Shown: one piece after another, positions 23,590 to 36,505 of the stretch
How positions within the stretch are numbered: the stretch's first letter is position 1
Layout: every line of letters starts with the position of its first letter
Program-made: the position numbers and the translations under genes
Notes under the pieces: generated by a model
What the model saw: only the letters and a program-made list of their open reading frames with translations
Told to the model about the DNA's origin: nothing
Databases searched by the model: none
Assembly: GCF_032854445.1 (NCBI RefSeq)
Contig: NC_088305.1
Coordinates: 11,909,606 to 11,973,605, forward strand
Length of the DNA: 64,000 bases
Source of the DNA: Liolophura sinensis
Lineage: Eukaryota > Mollusca > Polyplacophora > Chitonida > Chitonidae
Direction: 5' to 3'

Positions 23590-23700
23590 ATAAATGAATT
23601 AATCGCAAATTCAAGTATTTTTCACTTAGACTATGGCAGCAAGTTTTATCGGTGTAGAAAACCGGAGTGCCCGGGAAAAACAAGCAAACTTTAGCAACTT
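23590..23700 (-). mobile_element. SINE-1, very degraded
   Basis: ATTCAAGTATTTTTCACTTA and AACCGGAGTGCCCGGG are recognisable remnants of the ATATTTCACTTATACG and AACCGGGCAGAGCCCGGG blocks. The open frame 23,633-23,854 begins inside it. Confidence 0.35.
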
Positions 23701-23859
23701 ACAGAACAATCTCCCAGTGTTTGACGCTCTGACATGCACCCCATATTTGTGGACGACGGCTGCAGTCAACGTAAGGCAAGTAGACTGCGTCACGAACGCC
23801 GTGAATAGATTACTGCCAACAAGGACCTATCAACCACGAGAGCGGGGAAACTAGAAATT

Positions 23860-26320
23860 CCCTGTGCAATTACAGCTGGGATTGAACGAAAATTTGTTCG
23901 TCGTGGTAGGAATACTTATAACTGAGCAGTATAGCGATCCCTCGATGAGTTGAAGTATAACGACGTTTTCATCGTGGATCATTTTATAGATGTCACTCTT
24001 GCCAGTGTCTAAGATGACACTACGTTGGACAAAAATAAGCCAACACAGAGCAGAGCATCCCTTATCTTTGTATGGTGATCGTGAGGTTACTTGTTTACTT
24101 ATTTATCAGGGTTGCCAGTTTGTACCAACAGTTTTCCGCCCCTGTCTTAACTCGTCTCTGGACTGAGCGTGGATGAATAGTTTTAGTGTGTCGAACAAAC
24201 TAAACGACATTTGATAAGCGGTTAAAAGAGTTACAATACAATTAAATACAGCCTCTTGTCAATGCGTGTATCTTGTCAACGATCTCACTCTAGGCAAGTC
24301 ATAGAATGGGGTCCTGCTCTTTAGTTCATGAAATGAACTTGTCTCAATCGGTATTCCAATCATTAGAATGGAACCTTCATTCAAACAAATATAATGACTT
24401 TAGTGTAGATGCGCAATAAATACATCATTTTTATTTTTCCCGGAGTGCGTTTTTAATTCATATATGTGATTTCAACAAGTAATCACTAGAGTAAACTTTT
24501 CAATACAATTATCGAAGTGACGAATGAATCTTAATATGACAGAAATATTGAATCTCTTGTCCTATGATTCAAAAGGTATTCTTTTCTAGGACACCTTTAA
24601 TATAGTGAGGTGATTAATTAAACCAAGTTTTTAATGGCGATTTTATTTTCTCTCAGGAGTATTATGGAGGGAAAAACTCCAGCATTCCCTCACTGTCAAT
24701 AAAAGCAAAAGTCGAACGATCTGATTAAATGAAGCATAAAGGCAACCTTTTTGCCCAAAGATCGAGAGGAAGCGGCAAAAAGCCAAATTGTATGAAGACT
24801 GTGGAGTTTTTCTTTTCCAACCACCCTGGACATTACAAAATGACGGAGGCGTATGAAACGAGTCAGCTGTAGGTCTCATTCCTACTGGCTGTTGAAACGA
24901 GAGCTGAATGGTTTGCATTAAACGCGTGCTGCGCAATTGGATGTTGTCCGCGAAGTCTTCCAGCCTTTCATATATCACAACCGTATATTGGACAGCGTTC
25001 GTGTCAAATGAAGTCCACGCTCAGTATAAAAAGGTCACCACCAATGCATTTGTTGTATTCATCGTAGATTACAGAAATGAACTAACTACATCAACACCTA
25101 TGTGCCCAGCAACGCGTCCTAATTTTTTTTTACCCACATAACTACAACGGGAATTGGATACCAGTACTGCATAAAAATTCAGTCTAAAACAATCATGCCT
25201 TGGAATTCATCCTAACTTGCCAGACAAATGTAGTTCTGGTGCGAAGTTAAATTAACGAATACTTTTTTATAGGGTTACACGACAAGTGCATGTAAGTGAA
25301 TAATGGTATCACACGCATATGCAGGGGACACCATATGCCACTCTTCAGTCAATTTTTGGACGAGCAGCTCGAATAATCAATCAGTCGATCTGGGGTTTGA
25401 TAGGATTGGTTCTACAGGAACTCTCTCGGAAGCTAACGTCTCAACACGATTACCCACAAAACAGCCCTATTTCTGAGGAACTATTCCTTCCTTTAACTTG
25501 ACAAAAGCAGCTTAACTCGCATTATTAGATTTGAGTTCTGTCAATCGAACAAAGCGTTTCTTACTGTTTCTATTAGCCACGGCCAGACGCGCTTTCTGCA
25601 GGCCTCAACGCCACGGTGCTTATTCTTCTTTCCTTACCGTCTATGGGACTCCCAAGGCGAGTCTATTAATGTCAATTGGCCGGAGAATGCCTAGAATAAT
25701 TCAGTTCAATATCGAATGGGCGACAGTGCAAAGCTTTGCGTAGGCTAAGTGGCTCGGCTTTATTGGCTCATTGAACGTCTTTGGTCAGATAAAAGAAACG
25801 ATTCATGTAAAAATTTGACCACCATATGCTGAGAACCTTCCAGATAAATTTGCTGCCGAACAGAGAAATTCTTGGTAACGAAATTTGCTGTAGTGATCGC
25901 ATTAATTCCGCGAAATGTCAAATCCGACCTAGACCTAGTAGCGATCATTTGCGTGCCCTTAGCACACTCCAAGGTGCGGTTTGTTAACTATGATTCTACA
26001 GAACAGGAAGCTCCTCAGATAATATTGCTCCTGGTAACAACTTATAAGCTTCCTCACAGCGCACGAGGTTCATGAAAAAAACTCTTGCCGCAAGAGACGG
26101 AAAGGCAATGTTGCTAATAAAGTCTGTATGCTTGAGCATGGAGAATTCAACGAATTTGTTTAACTTTCAGACGTACTTTACTCATACGTAAATTACATGC
26201 ATGTATAGTATATACTGAATAAAGACACGCAAGCTTAGTAAGCTGTTTATAAAGGGTGGATAACCTAAAGAAAACGTAGAGTGGAAATGGGACTCACTGA
26301 GAAGATTTTTTTTTTGAAGT
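23860..26320. other. No mobile element recognised; one long open frame of unknown meaning
   Basis: A minus-strand frame is open from about 25,020 to 24,643 (126 codons, including ERLEDFADNIQLRSTRL). It resembles no family I know, and its length is near the chance limit. Confidence 0.35.
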
Positions 26321-26324
26321 TTTT

Positions 26325-26550
26325 TTTTACCGTAGTCAAGAATATGTCACTTATACGACGGCCTCTAGCATCATTGTTGAAGGAAAGTGGAGCTGGAGAG
26401 AAACCCACGATCACCCGCAGGTTGATGTCAAACTTTCCCACGTACGGCCGGAGAGGAAGCCAGCATGACCTAAATTTATAAGGACTGTATTGGTGGCGGT
26501 GGGGTGGGGGGGGGGGGGGGAGCTTCTGGGTCGTGGACCTGCGCTGGCAC
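26325..26550 (-). mobile_element. SINE-1, degraded, containing a G run
   Basis: GTCAAGAATATGTCACTTAT, CACGTACGGCCGGAGAGGAA and AGCTTCTGGGTCGTGGACC. A 15-G run (26,506-26,520) has expanded where the family normally reads CAATGCGGTCGC on the opposite strand. Confidence 0.65.
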
Positions 26551-26559
26551 AATGAGGAG

Positions 26560-29500
26560 CAGAAAGAAAAGACTTGGTGAGTTGTGTAATAATTGAAATC
26601 TAAAGAGGAAAGAAAATATGATTATGTTCCCTTGTCCTTTTCATTTGCAGTTTACCTTAAACATTTCCATTGCCTCAGGCGTCTTATGGAAATGGCAGGT
26701 AGACTTAGATTAGAATATGTACGCCTTGTTAGAGTAACTTAAGGGCAACAACAATCTTCTCATTAACTCCTGCTGTAATAACATCATCACGACATAAGTC
26801 AATTCTTTTTTTTTCTTTCACATAATTAAAAGCTGCTATTTCTTTTTATGTCTACGGAGTGCATTATAGACGATATTAATAGTATAAATACCGTGGGTCT
26901 CTCTTTTATCATACTCATATCATATAAATAAGTAACTACAAGCGTCGTATGATTTGTTAAATGTTCCTGTAGATGAAAGATCCCTCTCAGAGAATCAAAT
27001 AAGTAGATGTTCTAGAAACATGATAGATATAGTTTAATAAGTCCATATGCCAATTCAGATTATAAGCTGTCATTAGTTCCATAGTAATTAAGTGATAACG
27101 TAGTTTTTTTCCAAATAGGGCTTTCATTGGTTTGGTCGGATAATACACATATTTTAATATTGTGTTTTCTTTACCTTTAAAAAGATGAAAGTCATGTTGT
27201 CAAATCTTACCGATAGTTAACTTAAATAATTTGTGTATCAGACATCAGGCATCAATCTTGATTTCTATATATAGATCAGGTTTGTAGCTTTTATTTGCGA
27301 GACAAGGAAAAGCCACTGTCAACAGTCCAATCTATTTATTACAATAAGCACTTAGTGGGTTGAAATTGCCCAGGGCCCCGTGAGCTACACTGTCACATAT
27401 GTCCGTCTGTAGGGTTTATAAACATGAAGCCTTCGTAATTCGTCAGTTCAGATCCGTCCCCTCAAGCCTTTATCCCTGTACCGAAGAAAGAGTTAGGAGG
27501 TAGAAGCTTCTCGGGGCATATTGATTACGTAAATCCGTCAGCAGCCAACACATCTCAGTTTATTGCGGGTGTATCGACGTCGGCAGGATGCATTTAAAGC
27601 CAAACTTTGCCCAGCCCAGTCAACCGGATGGGAGTTGTCTTTTTATGCTTTCTGCCTTGGCGCACCATTAACGAACGTATGGTGTTTCTTAGTTCTATTG
27701 CACACAATCATGCCTCTGTTTTATTCCAGCACCTGCTGTGCCTTCGTAGTTTTGTTTATCAAATGCAGTGTAAACGCAGGCGCGACTGTGGGCCCCCCAA
27801 ACATATACAGACATTGTAAATCAAACGGGTTACCCTCTTGGAGAAGCTCGGGAGAGGTCAAAGCGATTGACTCCCAAAAACGAAGACCCGAGTTCAATCT
27901 CGAGGTTGGTCATGCATAAAGCATAAAAACAAAAAACTTGAGTCTTTATTGATGAAACTGGTCTTTGGGAATTTGACTTTGGCTTTTGTTTCACTGGTTT
28001 AGGGTATGTTTAGGGTATGAACACTTCAATTCATGGCTTGGCGCTCAGGTCAAAAAGACGTTTAAGTCCATAATCCAATCAACACAGAGATTGCACAACA
28101 TTTCAAGGCACAGCAACACCATGCTCTGCAGTGAATGTAAACTGCCTCACTGTTTTACACGCTTAAGTATACATGGAGAGTGAGATGTTACAATAAGGCT
28201 CCAGTGTGTACCACGCTTTGACCAATTTATCTAACCCATCTCGAAATAATTCCGCAAAAAATACGAGATACGAACAAAATTCACAGCAGAGAGATTTATA
28301 TTCGGGTAAACTTTTCGCCATAATTTTTCATCAGAAAGCATCCATCTTGATGACTGAGTTGGCCTGTTGTGGGTATGCCTGTACAGGGTCATTAGCTTAT
28401 ATATTGGATTAGATTACATTGTCTCCTAATCAGGTCGCTGTTCACGGGTCCGAAGACTCAGCAAAGTCTTGATAAATAGCATGGCTGCTCTAGCAGATGT
28501 GCTCGGAGGGCTACTTAGATCCCACCCGGGACCTGTGATTTCTCATGTTTCCCCAGCATTTATCACGAGGTGGACATAATGCACGTGATATACTCATTTA
28601 CACCGTGACGGACACGAGGCTCTAGAGTGGTGGAATCATAGCGACGTCTGAACAACTCACAAAGCCCAATTCAATAATAAATTGACTCCAATGCCGCAAA
28701 AAGGTCAGAAGGCCCGTCTCATAAAGAAGGATCAAGCCCGAGCCAGTAATCCTTGTTTACACATAGACACAATGTTTGTCACGACGATCCTGCGTATTAA
28801 CTGGTTTAGCTGTGGATTTATGAGACATTTATGAGGTGTTTAAGTGACGTTTAACTGGCGTCTACCGGATGTTTAAGCCACGCAGTAACTTCCCAAAATT
28901 CACTTAAACACTACCACCTTTCATCTTGATTTAAAAATCAGACCTCTCTTTCAGAAATCCAGCGCCTTGCCTATAATCCGAGCTATTGGAAAGTCTTCTC
29001 TTGCTTCTGCCAATATAAACACCGGAAAGCAGCTCCTGTTTCATCTCGTCCCCGTCCAAGTACGGAATCCGGTTTGACTTGCCAAACAATGAAACCATAA
29101 TGAAAGTGAGCTACCACCTTTGCTTTCGGTGTCCAAGCTAGATGATTAAACTGATTCACTTCAGTGACAAAAAACGGGCACGACTGGGTGATCATCTACA
29201 TGTAGATTGAACATCCAAATTTCAGGCTATAACTCACTTTCACAATTAATGATTTCATTGAAATGAAATGCGTGTGTTTCAAGTCAACATAAAGTCAGCC
29301 ACTAAAGCTGAATTAATTAATACTAATTAATAGTACTGGAATAAGTACTATTCCAGAAATGTTCCAAAAACGTTTAAAAAATGCTACACCGCTTATCAAC
29401 AAAATAAATAGCAAACAATCAGTACCTAACCTCTTGTTTGGTGACGCCATTTTGCCATGCTATAGCTGTCTAGAGTGCCGTCACAAAAGCTAGGAGCTCT

Positions 29501-30430
29501 CCCATACCATCAGTATTAAACAATGTGACAATGAGAAAATACATTCAAAAACGCCTGACACCAACCATAGAGTATCAGCTCTTTTCCGTGTTCAAGTGGC
29601 CGATGTTTCTTTTAGTTTGGCGCTCTGTCAGGGCGATGTTCGCGGACACAAGCGTCGTGTTTCACGACGCCCTGCTCGTCCTCGTCCTACATGGGTGTAA
29701 ACGTTTGGCCTAACTGGCTGTACCGACTTCAGCGAATTTACCGAAGATAGCAGGGCCTTCAGACTGATAACAGACCCTTTCATTCAGATTTTGGGAAGAT
29801 ATTTTCGTAATAAATCTGACTTTATTAACGACTAATAATGCAAGTCACAATATTTTTCTTCAAGCAATTACTCTCCCAAGGTGGTTTTGTTGCCAACTCA
29901 CCTTGACAAGTTACTGCAGTATCCTGCCCAACATGTACCCATTGTGACACAGGCAGCCGTTCTCAGTTCCCTGCTCATAAATGTGTGGTTCAAAATGCAT
30001 CAGTTTAACACTTAAGTTAACCGCAAAATCCAATTTATTGCATCGATATCTGTCTATGCACTATACAGAAACCACACTGACAATCGAGACCAAATAGGTT
30101 TTTTGAAAGTGACAGCCAATTATTACGTGACCCTTTCAGCGCTAGTGATTGGCCGAGTTCGTAAGGGCTTCTACAACATGGCTACTTGGAGTGAATTCTC
30201 CGTCAGTGCCATATCCCCAGTTCTGAACTTATAAAGTTTCCTGCATATTTTTCTGTGATAACTGTGTCCTACACCATTTTTTGTATTTATATAGTGGCAG
30301 ACTTCATGGTCACTTTCATGAGATCACAGCTCAAACATATTTGTTCATGACTGTAAAACTATATATTTCATAAATTTGAAGAAGCCGAAGAAGGTTTAGG
30401 AAGCAATGTGATATTACACTGACATCGTCC
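26560..30430. other. No gene recognised
   Basis: Mostly AT-rich intron-like sequence. 27,850-27,915 has a weak tRNA B-box-like CCGAGTTCAATCTCG. No exon with both splice sites was found. Confidence 0.4.
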
Positions 30431-30437
30431 GAGGGAA

Positions 30438-30760
30438 CCGGCTCCGATAGTACAGTTGGTAGAGCGTCCGCTGCGGGAGGCATTGTCAATCCCTAAGACC
30501 TTAAAAGAGGAATTTCTAACTTCCTGACGTGGCGTTCACTATTAAGGAGATAGTGCAACGACTGGCTGAGCTGTATCAGTATAATGGCTCGGGCGAGGAG
30601 GCTTACTTGCCTTCGGTATGATACCGCGCTAGATAAAGGAGCGGTGGAAATCCGTCCTGCAGCAAGGAGGCAAATAACACGCACTCTAAGGACTCCTTCG
30701 TCGCCAGATGACTGAAAAATGTAAGCACGACGTTAAACCCCAAGCACTCACTCACTCGCC
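30438..30760 (+). mobile_element. SINE-2, near full length
   Basis: GGCTCCGATAGTACAGTTGG, TAGAGCGTCCGC at the head, GTGCAACGACTGGCTGAGC in the body, and CGACGTTAAACCCCAAGCAC, TCACTCACTC at the tail. Confidence 0.82.
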
Positions 30761-31155
30761 CAGAGGTTATACATCCGTGTGTAATTCTGTAAATCTGTCA
30801 AAATGATTTATGTCTATTAGCGCTAGTGATGTGGTGTTATCTGAAACTCTTAATATGGTATCCATTACACTGTCGTCGGGACAAACTACACAGGTTAACG
30901 ACATACGCTTACTTCGTATTGTCGTTTAAATTAATCATCTAAAGTGCAAGGTAACAACATGTTTATCTTTAACTAAATTATTTGGTTAGGACGAAGGGCG
31001 TTGTGGACAACGCGCTGTTGTTGTCGTTGACAAGTGTCAGTACCGGAAAGATAGCTCGATGGTACAATTGTGGCCTTATCCGGCTACCATAGAAAGGTGT
31101 AACGGGAGAAGCTATCTTGTGCTTATACTCTCAGTAACATGGGAGAATTACTACC

Positions 31156-31228
31156 CAGCAGCTCAGATAGTAAAGAGCTGGACTTCGGACAAAGACACCC
31201 GATTTCAAATCCCGCTGAGAGACGCGGT
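31156..31228 (+). mobile_element. tRNA-like SINE head or tRNA pseudogene
   Basis: A-box-like CAGCTCAGATAGTAAAGAGC and B-box-like GATTTCAAATCCC are correctly spaced. The acceptor stem does not pair cleanly, so this is not a functional tRNA. It runs into a degenerate tandem repeat. Confidence 0.45.
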
Positions 31229-31239
31229 CAGTTTTTAAA

Positions 31240-31372
31240 TGGACACATGGTACGCGTCACTTGACTACGCGGTATATCGCTAGAACACCTGGTGCAGGTC
31301 ACTTGAACACCCGGTACACCTCACATGAACACCTGGTACACGTCACTCGACCACGCGGTATATCACTTGAAC
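31240..31372. repeat. Degenerate ~20-22-bp tandem repeat
   Basis: Variants of CACTTGAACACCTGGTACAC occur six times, with CACGCGGTATATC alternatives. Confidence 0.6.
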
Positions 31373-31509
31373 ACCTGTGGTCCGCAGGCAAACAGGTGGA
31401 TACGTAGAGTGAAAGACTCGCAGCAAAAAAAAGAAAATGGAGTGCAAAATGTTTGTATCAGCTGTGTCAGCCCTAGTCTGGAGGACGATACGTGACACTC
31501 GCGTATTCA

Positions 31510-31671
31510 GCATTAGTAAATTCTATCATAAAATGATAGTTTTTGTCCTCTTTAATACGTGACTATATTTTCGTAGTTTATACTTTCTACATTCTTTGAT
31601 GGGTTGTGTTAAACGTCGCTTGGGGAATAGGCCTTGCAATTATTGACTCGAAACGTCTATTTTGGTTGACA
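31510..31671 (+). mobile_element. R2 fragment abutting a SINE-1 fragment
   Basis: GTTAAACGTCGCTTGGGGAA, CTTGCAATTATTGACTCG and TTTTGGTTGACAGG, then a direct switch into SINE-1 sequence. Confidence 0.5.
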
Positions 31672-31818
31672 GGCCGGGGAAGGTCGGAAGCAACCTATGG
31701 ATGGTCATAGGTTTTATCCGAGCTCTGGTCTGTTTCAACCCAGGATTATGCCGATCGCCGTTGTACAAGTCAAATATTCTTGAGTACGGCATAAAATACC
31801 AATCAAATAAATAAATAG
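31672..31818 (+). mobile_element. SINE-1, 5'-truncated
   Basis: GGAAGGTCGGAAGCAACCTA through CAAATATTCTTGAGTACGGC and CAATCAAATAAATAAATAG. Confidence 0.7.
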
Positions 31819-31819
31819 A

Positions 31820-34800
31820 TTTGTATGTATAAAATGATAAATACATATATACAAGTTGAACATAGCATCATTGTTTTTTTTCCACATGTACAATCCCATT
31901 AAAGAAAAGTCAGAGTCTGACATTTAAATTGTCTTTCCACTCACCCCCACTCCATTTCCCCAAAGACAAATCGCATTAATAGGCCTTTTTTGTGGCGTGC
32001 AGAACTTTAATCTTTGTACCCCGAAATGGCTTATGAAAGGAATATCGCATGTTATGTAATTTGAGAGATGGGTCCAGTGGTACCCTGCAGCGAGAATTCC
32101 AGTTGGATGAACATCATAAAGATATCATGATTCTCTTTTTCCGCCAGTAAATTCTTTTAACAGTTATTCTATTTTTGGCCTTCCATTTGCACAAAAGAGA
32201 ACACATATTTGTGACAACTTGTGCGTCGTACGCCTACATACGTCGTTGGGACGCTGAGAATTAAATGTATCATTAAGTCTGCTACATCTGTTATTATGTT
32301 CTAATCCTCAAGGAATATCCACTATACTAACATCAAAATGAGGCAAAACCCCTTGCGTATTAAATGCAATGCACTATTTTTGGGGGAAAAATGACATCTC
32401 ACGTTCTTTAATACGTTAACGTTCCCCTATACTGAGGGATTAAATCATAGAATACACGGGCATATTTGTCGATAATAAATATCGTGCTAGATTGCTGGTA
32501 AATGAGTTCTGAATCGCAATTATAACTTGGAAAGAATAAGATGCGTAGAGGGAAAATCACTGTTTGGTGGAATATTTTAAACGGCGTGTGCCGTTGGAGA
32601 CCATGAACAGCTTCCAAAGCAATATGCTGAACAATGGCTAGCTGCCGCTCCCATTAATTGAATGCGCTGCAAAGAATTTGGTTTGATGGATGGAAGAGGT
32701 AAATATTGACTTCCATCGCTACCTGCCGACTAGCACTATTTTCACCGGATTGATGCTGCCGAGGTTTGTGTCTGACCACAATAGACCATCTTGGACTACT
32801 TTGATTGACATTCTCGGGTTGCGGAGAACACACCGGCAATTTGAGACGACGTCAACAGCCAATTAACTGGACGTTAACCTCTGTTCTTTAATGTAGTTTT
32901 TATGTTTATTTCAGATAATCGCCGTTTTGGGACTCAGCTGACACTGGCAAGATTGTGGTAGCGGAGCTGTCTTCCCTTGTCTTTGAACTCCTTGCTGAGA
33001 TTCACTGACCTTGTTCAAGGCAACAAAAACTAGTTTGTATATGAAACGTACGTCATATTGACGATACATTCGTGTCGCATCATAGGTGTGCCAATTTATC
33101 AGTTTTAGAACCAGTCCCTGGTATAATTTGCAATGGTAACTGACAAAATGGGGCAATTCCCGTGTGTAATAATCCAATGTGCAGGTTTGAAAGGAAAATG
33201 ACACATCGGTTGTTCAACTGTCTGGAAGGGCTTCATGGAACTCTGGAAAGGCAGCAAACTTTAGACTGTATATAAACCACTACTTATGCCAGTAATATTA
33301 GACTCTTGTGGACGACCAGTCGCCTATAATAAAGCCTGAGCTCGGCACCATTGTTTATTATTGACTGAGATGTTTCACACCAGAGTTCATGGAACTCGCC
33401 AAAGGCCACTATCGCTATGCTCTGGATGACGCTTGATATATGTACACCACACCCTGTGTTTTATAGGGTCTGTGCGAAACTGTGTCACAAATCCTTAGCG
33501 GCTAAAATTCCAAATCTCCAATCGCCTTTACGAAACAAAGTATTTGAAGTTAGACGCTCATACTTGGCAGAAATTGTGCTACCACAGCATAGAATAGGCA
33601 ATAAAAATGTTATCGATTTTATTCATATGTTTAAGTGTATTTTGGATCATAATTTCAGATCAAAGGCGGAAATCACTTTGTGAAACAGACCCCCGATGAC
33701 CGGTCGTTAGAGCCTATATTTGGATGGATTTGTTCATAGTTGGTGAGCTAGTTTCCGTCCGAAAGAGTTCCAGGAAACTGATGAAAAAGATGACCCATTC
33801 TTCTATTTGCATGAACTCCTCACCAGACATAGAAGCCAATCAATTACAAATATGCATCTGTTGATTAAACGTCATTCTGAACCGGTATAATACGTTCAAC
33901 ATACAATCTGACGGTGTACGTCGGGGTATACAAAAAACTGCACAAAAATGACTGATGCGTGTTAGGAATTGTTTGATTAGGTTAGTGAGGTGATAAGCAT
34001 TTTACGCTGTTCAGTACTTTATGAACACAGAACACTATATGGCTTGACATCCGCGGATTTCAAACGGCTGTATGCTGTGAGTAATAATAGCCATGTTACA
34101 CTCGATTTCGCGATGACTCAAGTCGAATAACGACGTCCTCTTCCCTCTGTACGGTGGAGCTAACACTTACGTATTCATCACTTGTAGCAAATGTATCATG
34201 TAAATGTTTCTACTTTGCAATGCAAACCAATTCTTTTGGATTAATAGCAATTAAGCATGTTATATAAAAAGTCAGATTCGCACACAACGCTGCTGTTTCA
34301 GTATTTTTAACATTAGGCGCATCCCTTGTTCTTAAGCTTTCAGAACCTTATGACCTGCACAAGGCGTATTCTTCACAATCTTTTATTTTAAGCAGGATAA
34401 GCAGATAAATATATTTCCTATGTGACATGTTTCACAAAGATGACATTCAGATTTCATAGCCAACAGATTTTAGAACGTAAGCCGTAATGGATAACTTAAA
34501 GTTAAATCAAGACTTACAATAGGGATAAATTTTACAAGGTTACAAGCGGCAATGAAACCCACGTGTGCCTCGGCTCTGATAACTTAAGTTTGAACTAGGT
34601 AGGTTTTTATCTAACACAACGCAGTAACTATATAGTAGAAGTGACACTGCTGGGAAGTTTAGCGAAAAACGTTTGGAATCCATTCTGCAATTGTCGTACC
34701 CTTCAATCACCCCGCAGATGGACTATTTGCTTCGGTCACATCTGACGCTAGAACGCTAACTGGCTATCACCGTGTCAAGATAACTATCTGATAACGGGAA

Positions 34801-35490
34801 TTCAGCCTAGCGTTTGGCGCCTTTGCTCGGGAAGAGAACGTTTTCGGTCCAGTGGGTCTTTATGAGGCGCAATAAGGTCAAACAAATGAGCCCCGTAAGC
34901 CACAGCGTTGTTAATACACAATGCGTTTGGCTGTAATTCAACCTCGAACCAAACAGAAAAGTGCGTCTGCTGTTAAAACGAGATTGTCATTGATTTTCCT
35001 CACAGCTTCGGTACCTGGTAACTGTAAGTAGGAAATAAGCACCTCCTGGAAGAGAGTGCCAACCCACCTTAACGGAAAAGTCATGTTAAACACTTAATGG
35101 AGATCGAAGCCGCAAACCACTGAAATCAGGCCTGGCAACGGCAGACTGATTGCCAGTTTGATGTTCATGCTAACTCGGTCATACTCAACCAGTAAGACCA
35201 ATTACAATCATCGGTCTTGCTTTGACGCATCTAAAGTTGCCGCTTAGAGCACTTTGTGCCCTACAAATTTAGACTATTTCAACCGAAACTTTCCTTCTGT
35301 TGTAAGGAGTACACACGGTTTAGCGTCTACGAGGCAGATAGTTCCGACGACAACACAACATCCGGTTTTCGTTTATCAATCAGGAATTAGGTGGATCATT
35401 CAAAAATAACGCCTCTTGATATTTGGAAAATAGCTTATTATGGTCGATTACTGATGATGACCATTTCTATGATCTGTGATCACCTTGTCA
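31820..35490. other. No repeat or gene recognised
   Basis: No SINE, R2 or R3 piece was seen over ~3.7 kb, the longest repeat-free stretch in the window. No domain-bearing exon was recognised either. Confidence 0.4.
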
Positions 35491-35494
35491 CGAT

Positions 35495-35735
35495 AGCTAC
35501 CATTAGGATTCTAAGTGTCAAACACCACATCCGTATTCCACCTGCAAACCGTAAAGGGGCTTTATAAGCAGATAAGCACAAGGAACCATTTCCAAAACCA
35601 CGTAAAATGTGAAAGAAACAGTATATAAATAGCAAAATAAAGTTGACAGTACGTAAGAGAAGTAGTCTACAATATTCAGTGATGCAGGGAAGATGGTTGA
35701 CATTCAAGGCATGACATCCAGTTCAAATGTCGAAA
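35495..35735 (-). mobile_element. R2 retroelement 3'-end copy
   Basis: Reverse orientation. CCATTTCCAAAACCACGTAA and GTACGTAAGAGAAGTAGTC, then GGCATGACATCCAGTTCAAA, which matches the upstream part of R2 also seen at 54.96 kb. Confidence 0.55.
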
Positions 35736-35799
35736 GCCCACGCCTCTGAAGGGCTTGATTACTCATTGAAAGTAGCTTGAATTCAACGCATTCGTGGTA

Positions 35800-36110
35800 A
35801 GTGACCGCCTGTGTCACCACCGTGTTCTTAAAAAAATGATGATCACATGGCCACGAAATGCAACAGGTGACACCATCGCTATGTGTGACAACGGGTGACC
35901 GTATCGAAATAAGTGACGACAGGTGACGGCATTACCATGAGTGACAACTTCGTCACAAGACACAATCTCCATGAATTACAACGATTGTCCCCATCGCCAT
36001 GGCGTCTGCTGATCTGTGGTGATGCTTTCTTGGCGATTGACCACTGGTAAACTCGCCACCCTCAGTGCTTACTGCTGGTATTATCGCAGTAAGTGGCTAA
36101 TGGTGAGATA
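35800..36110. repeat. Degenerate GTGAC-rich tandem repeat
   Basis: Repeated motifs of the type CAGGTGAC, CCATCGCTATG and GTGACAAC, spaced roughly 30-35 bp and strongly diverged. No fixed period can be stated by eye. Confidence 0.45.
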
Positions 36111-36164
36111 CGGTCATCTGTGACTATATCCACTCTTTCCTGCTCTTTACTGCTGGTAAGACAA

Positions 36165-36505
36165 TTCCTTGTGACGTTCCAACAGCATTGAAAACTTGAC
36201 TGATTCTCTTTGCATGTCTCCATCATAATTTCATACTTTATATATTTTCTTAGTCCTGCTGTTGTTCTACTGGTTGACGGCTGGTATACGAATGTCTCGA
36301 CACATAGGTTTCCAACTTCACTGAGAACTGTTGGCTGATTCTTTTTGCATGACTGCATCTTAATTTCATACTTTATGTATTTCTCAGTTCTTCTTAGTTT
36401 GTGTTCACCGTGGTTTTGGGAATTATCCTTGCGACTGATCTGGAACGTCTATTTTGGTTAACAGCTGGAATACGAATGTCTGTTTTGACGTCTTGATAGA
36501 TAAGC
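36165..36505 (+). mobile_element. Two R2 fragments in tandem
   Basis: 36,165-36,262 has TTCCAACAGCATTGAAAACT and TTCTCTTTGCATGTCTCC. 36,263-36,505 restarts with TTGACGGCTGGTATACGAAT and GATTCTTTTTGCATGACTGC, and runs to GGTTAACAGCTGGAATACGA, TGTCTGTTTTGACGTC. Both are in sense orientation and suggest a local duplication or a second insertion. Confidence 0.55.
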
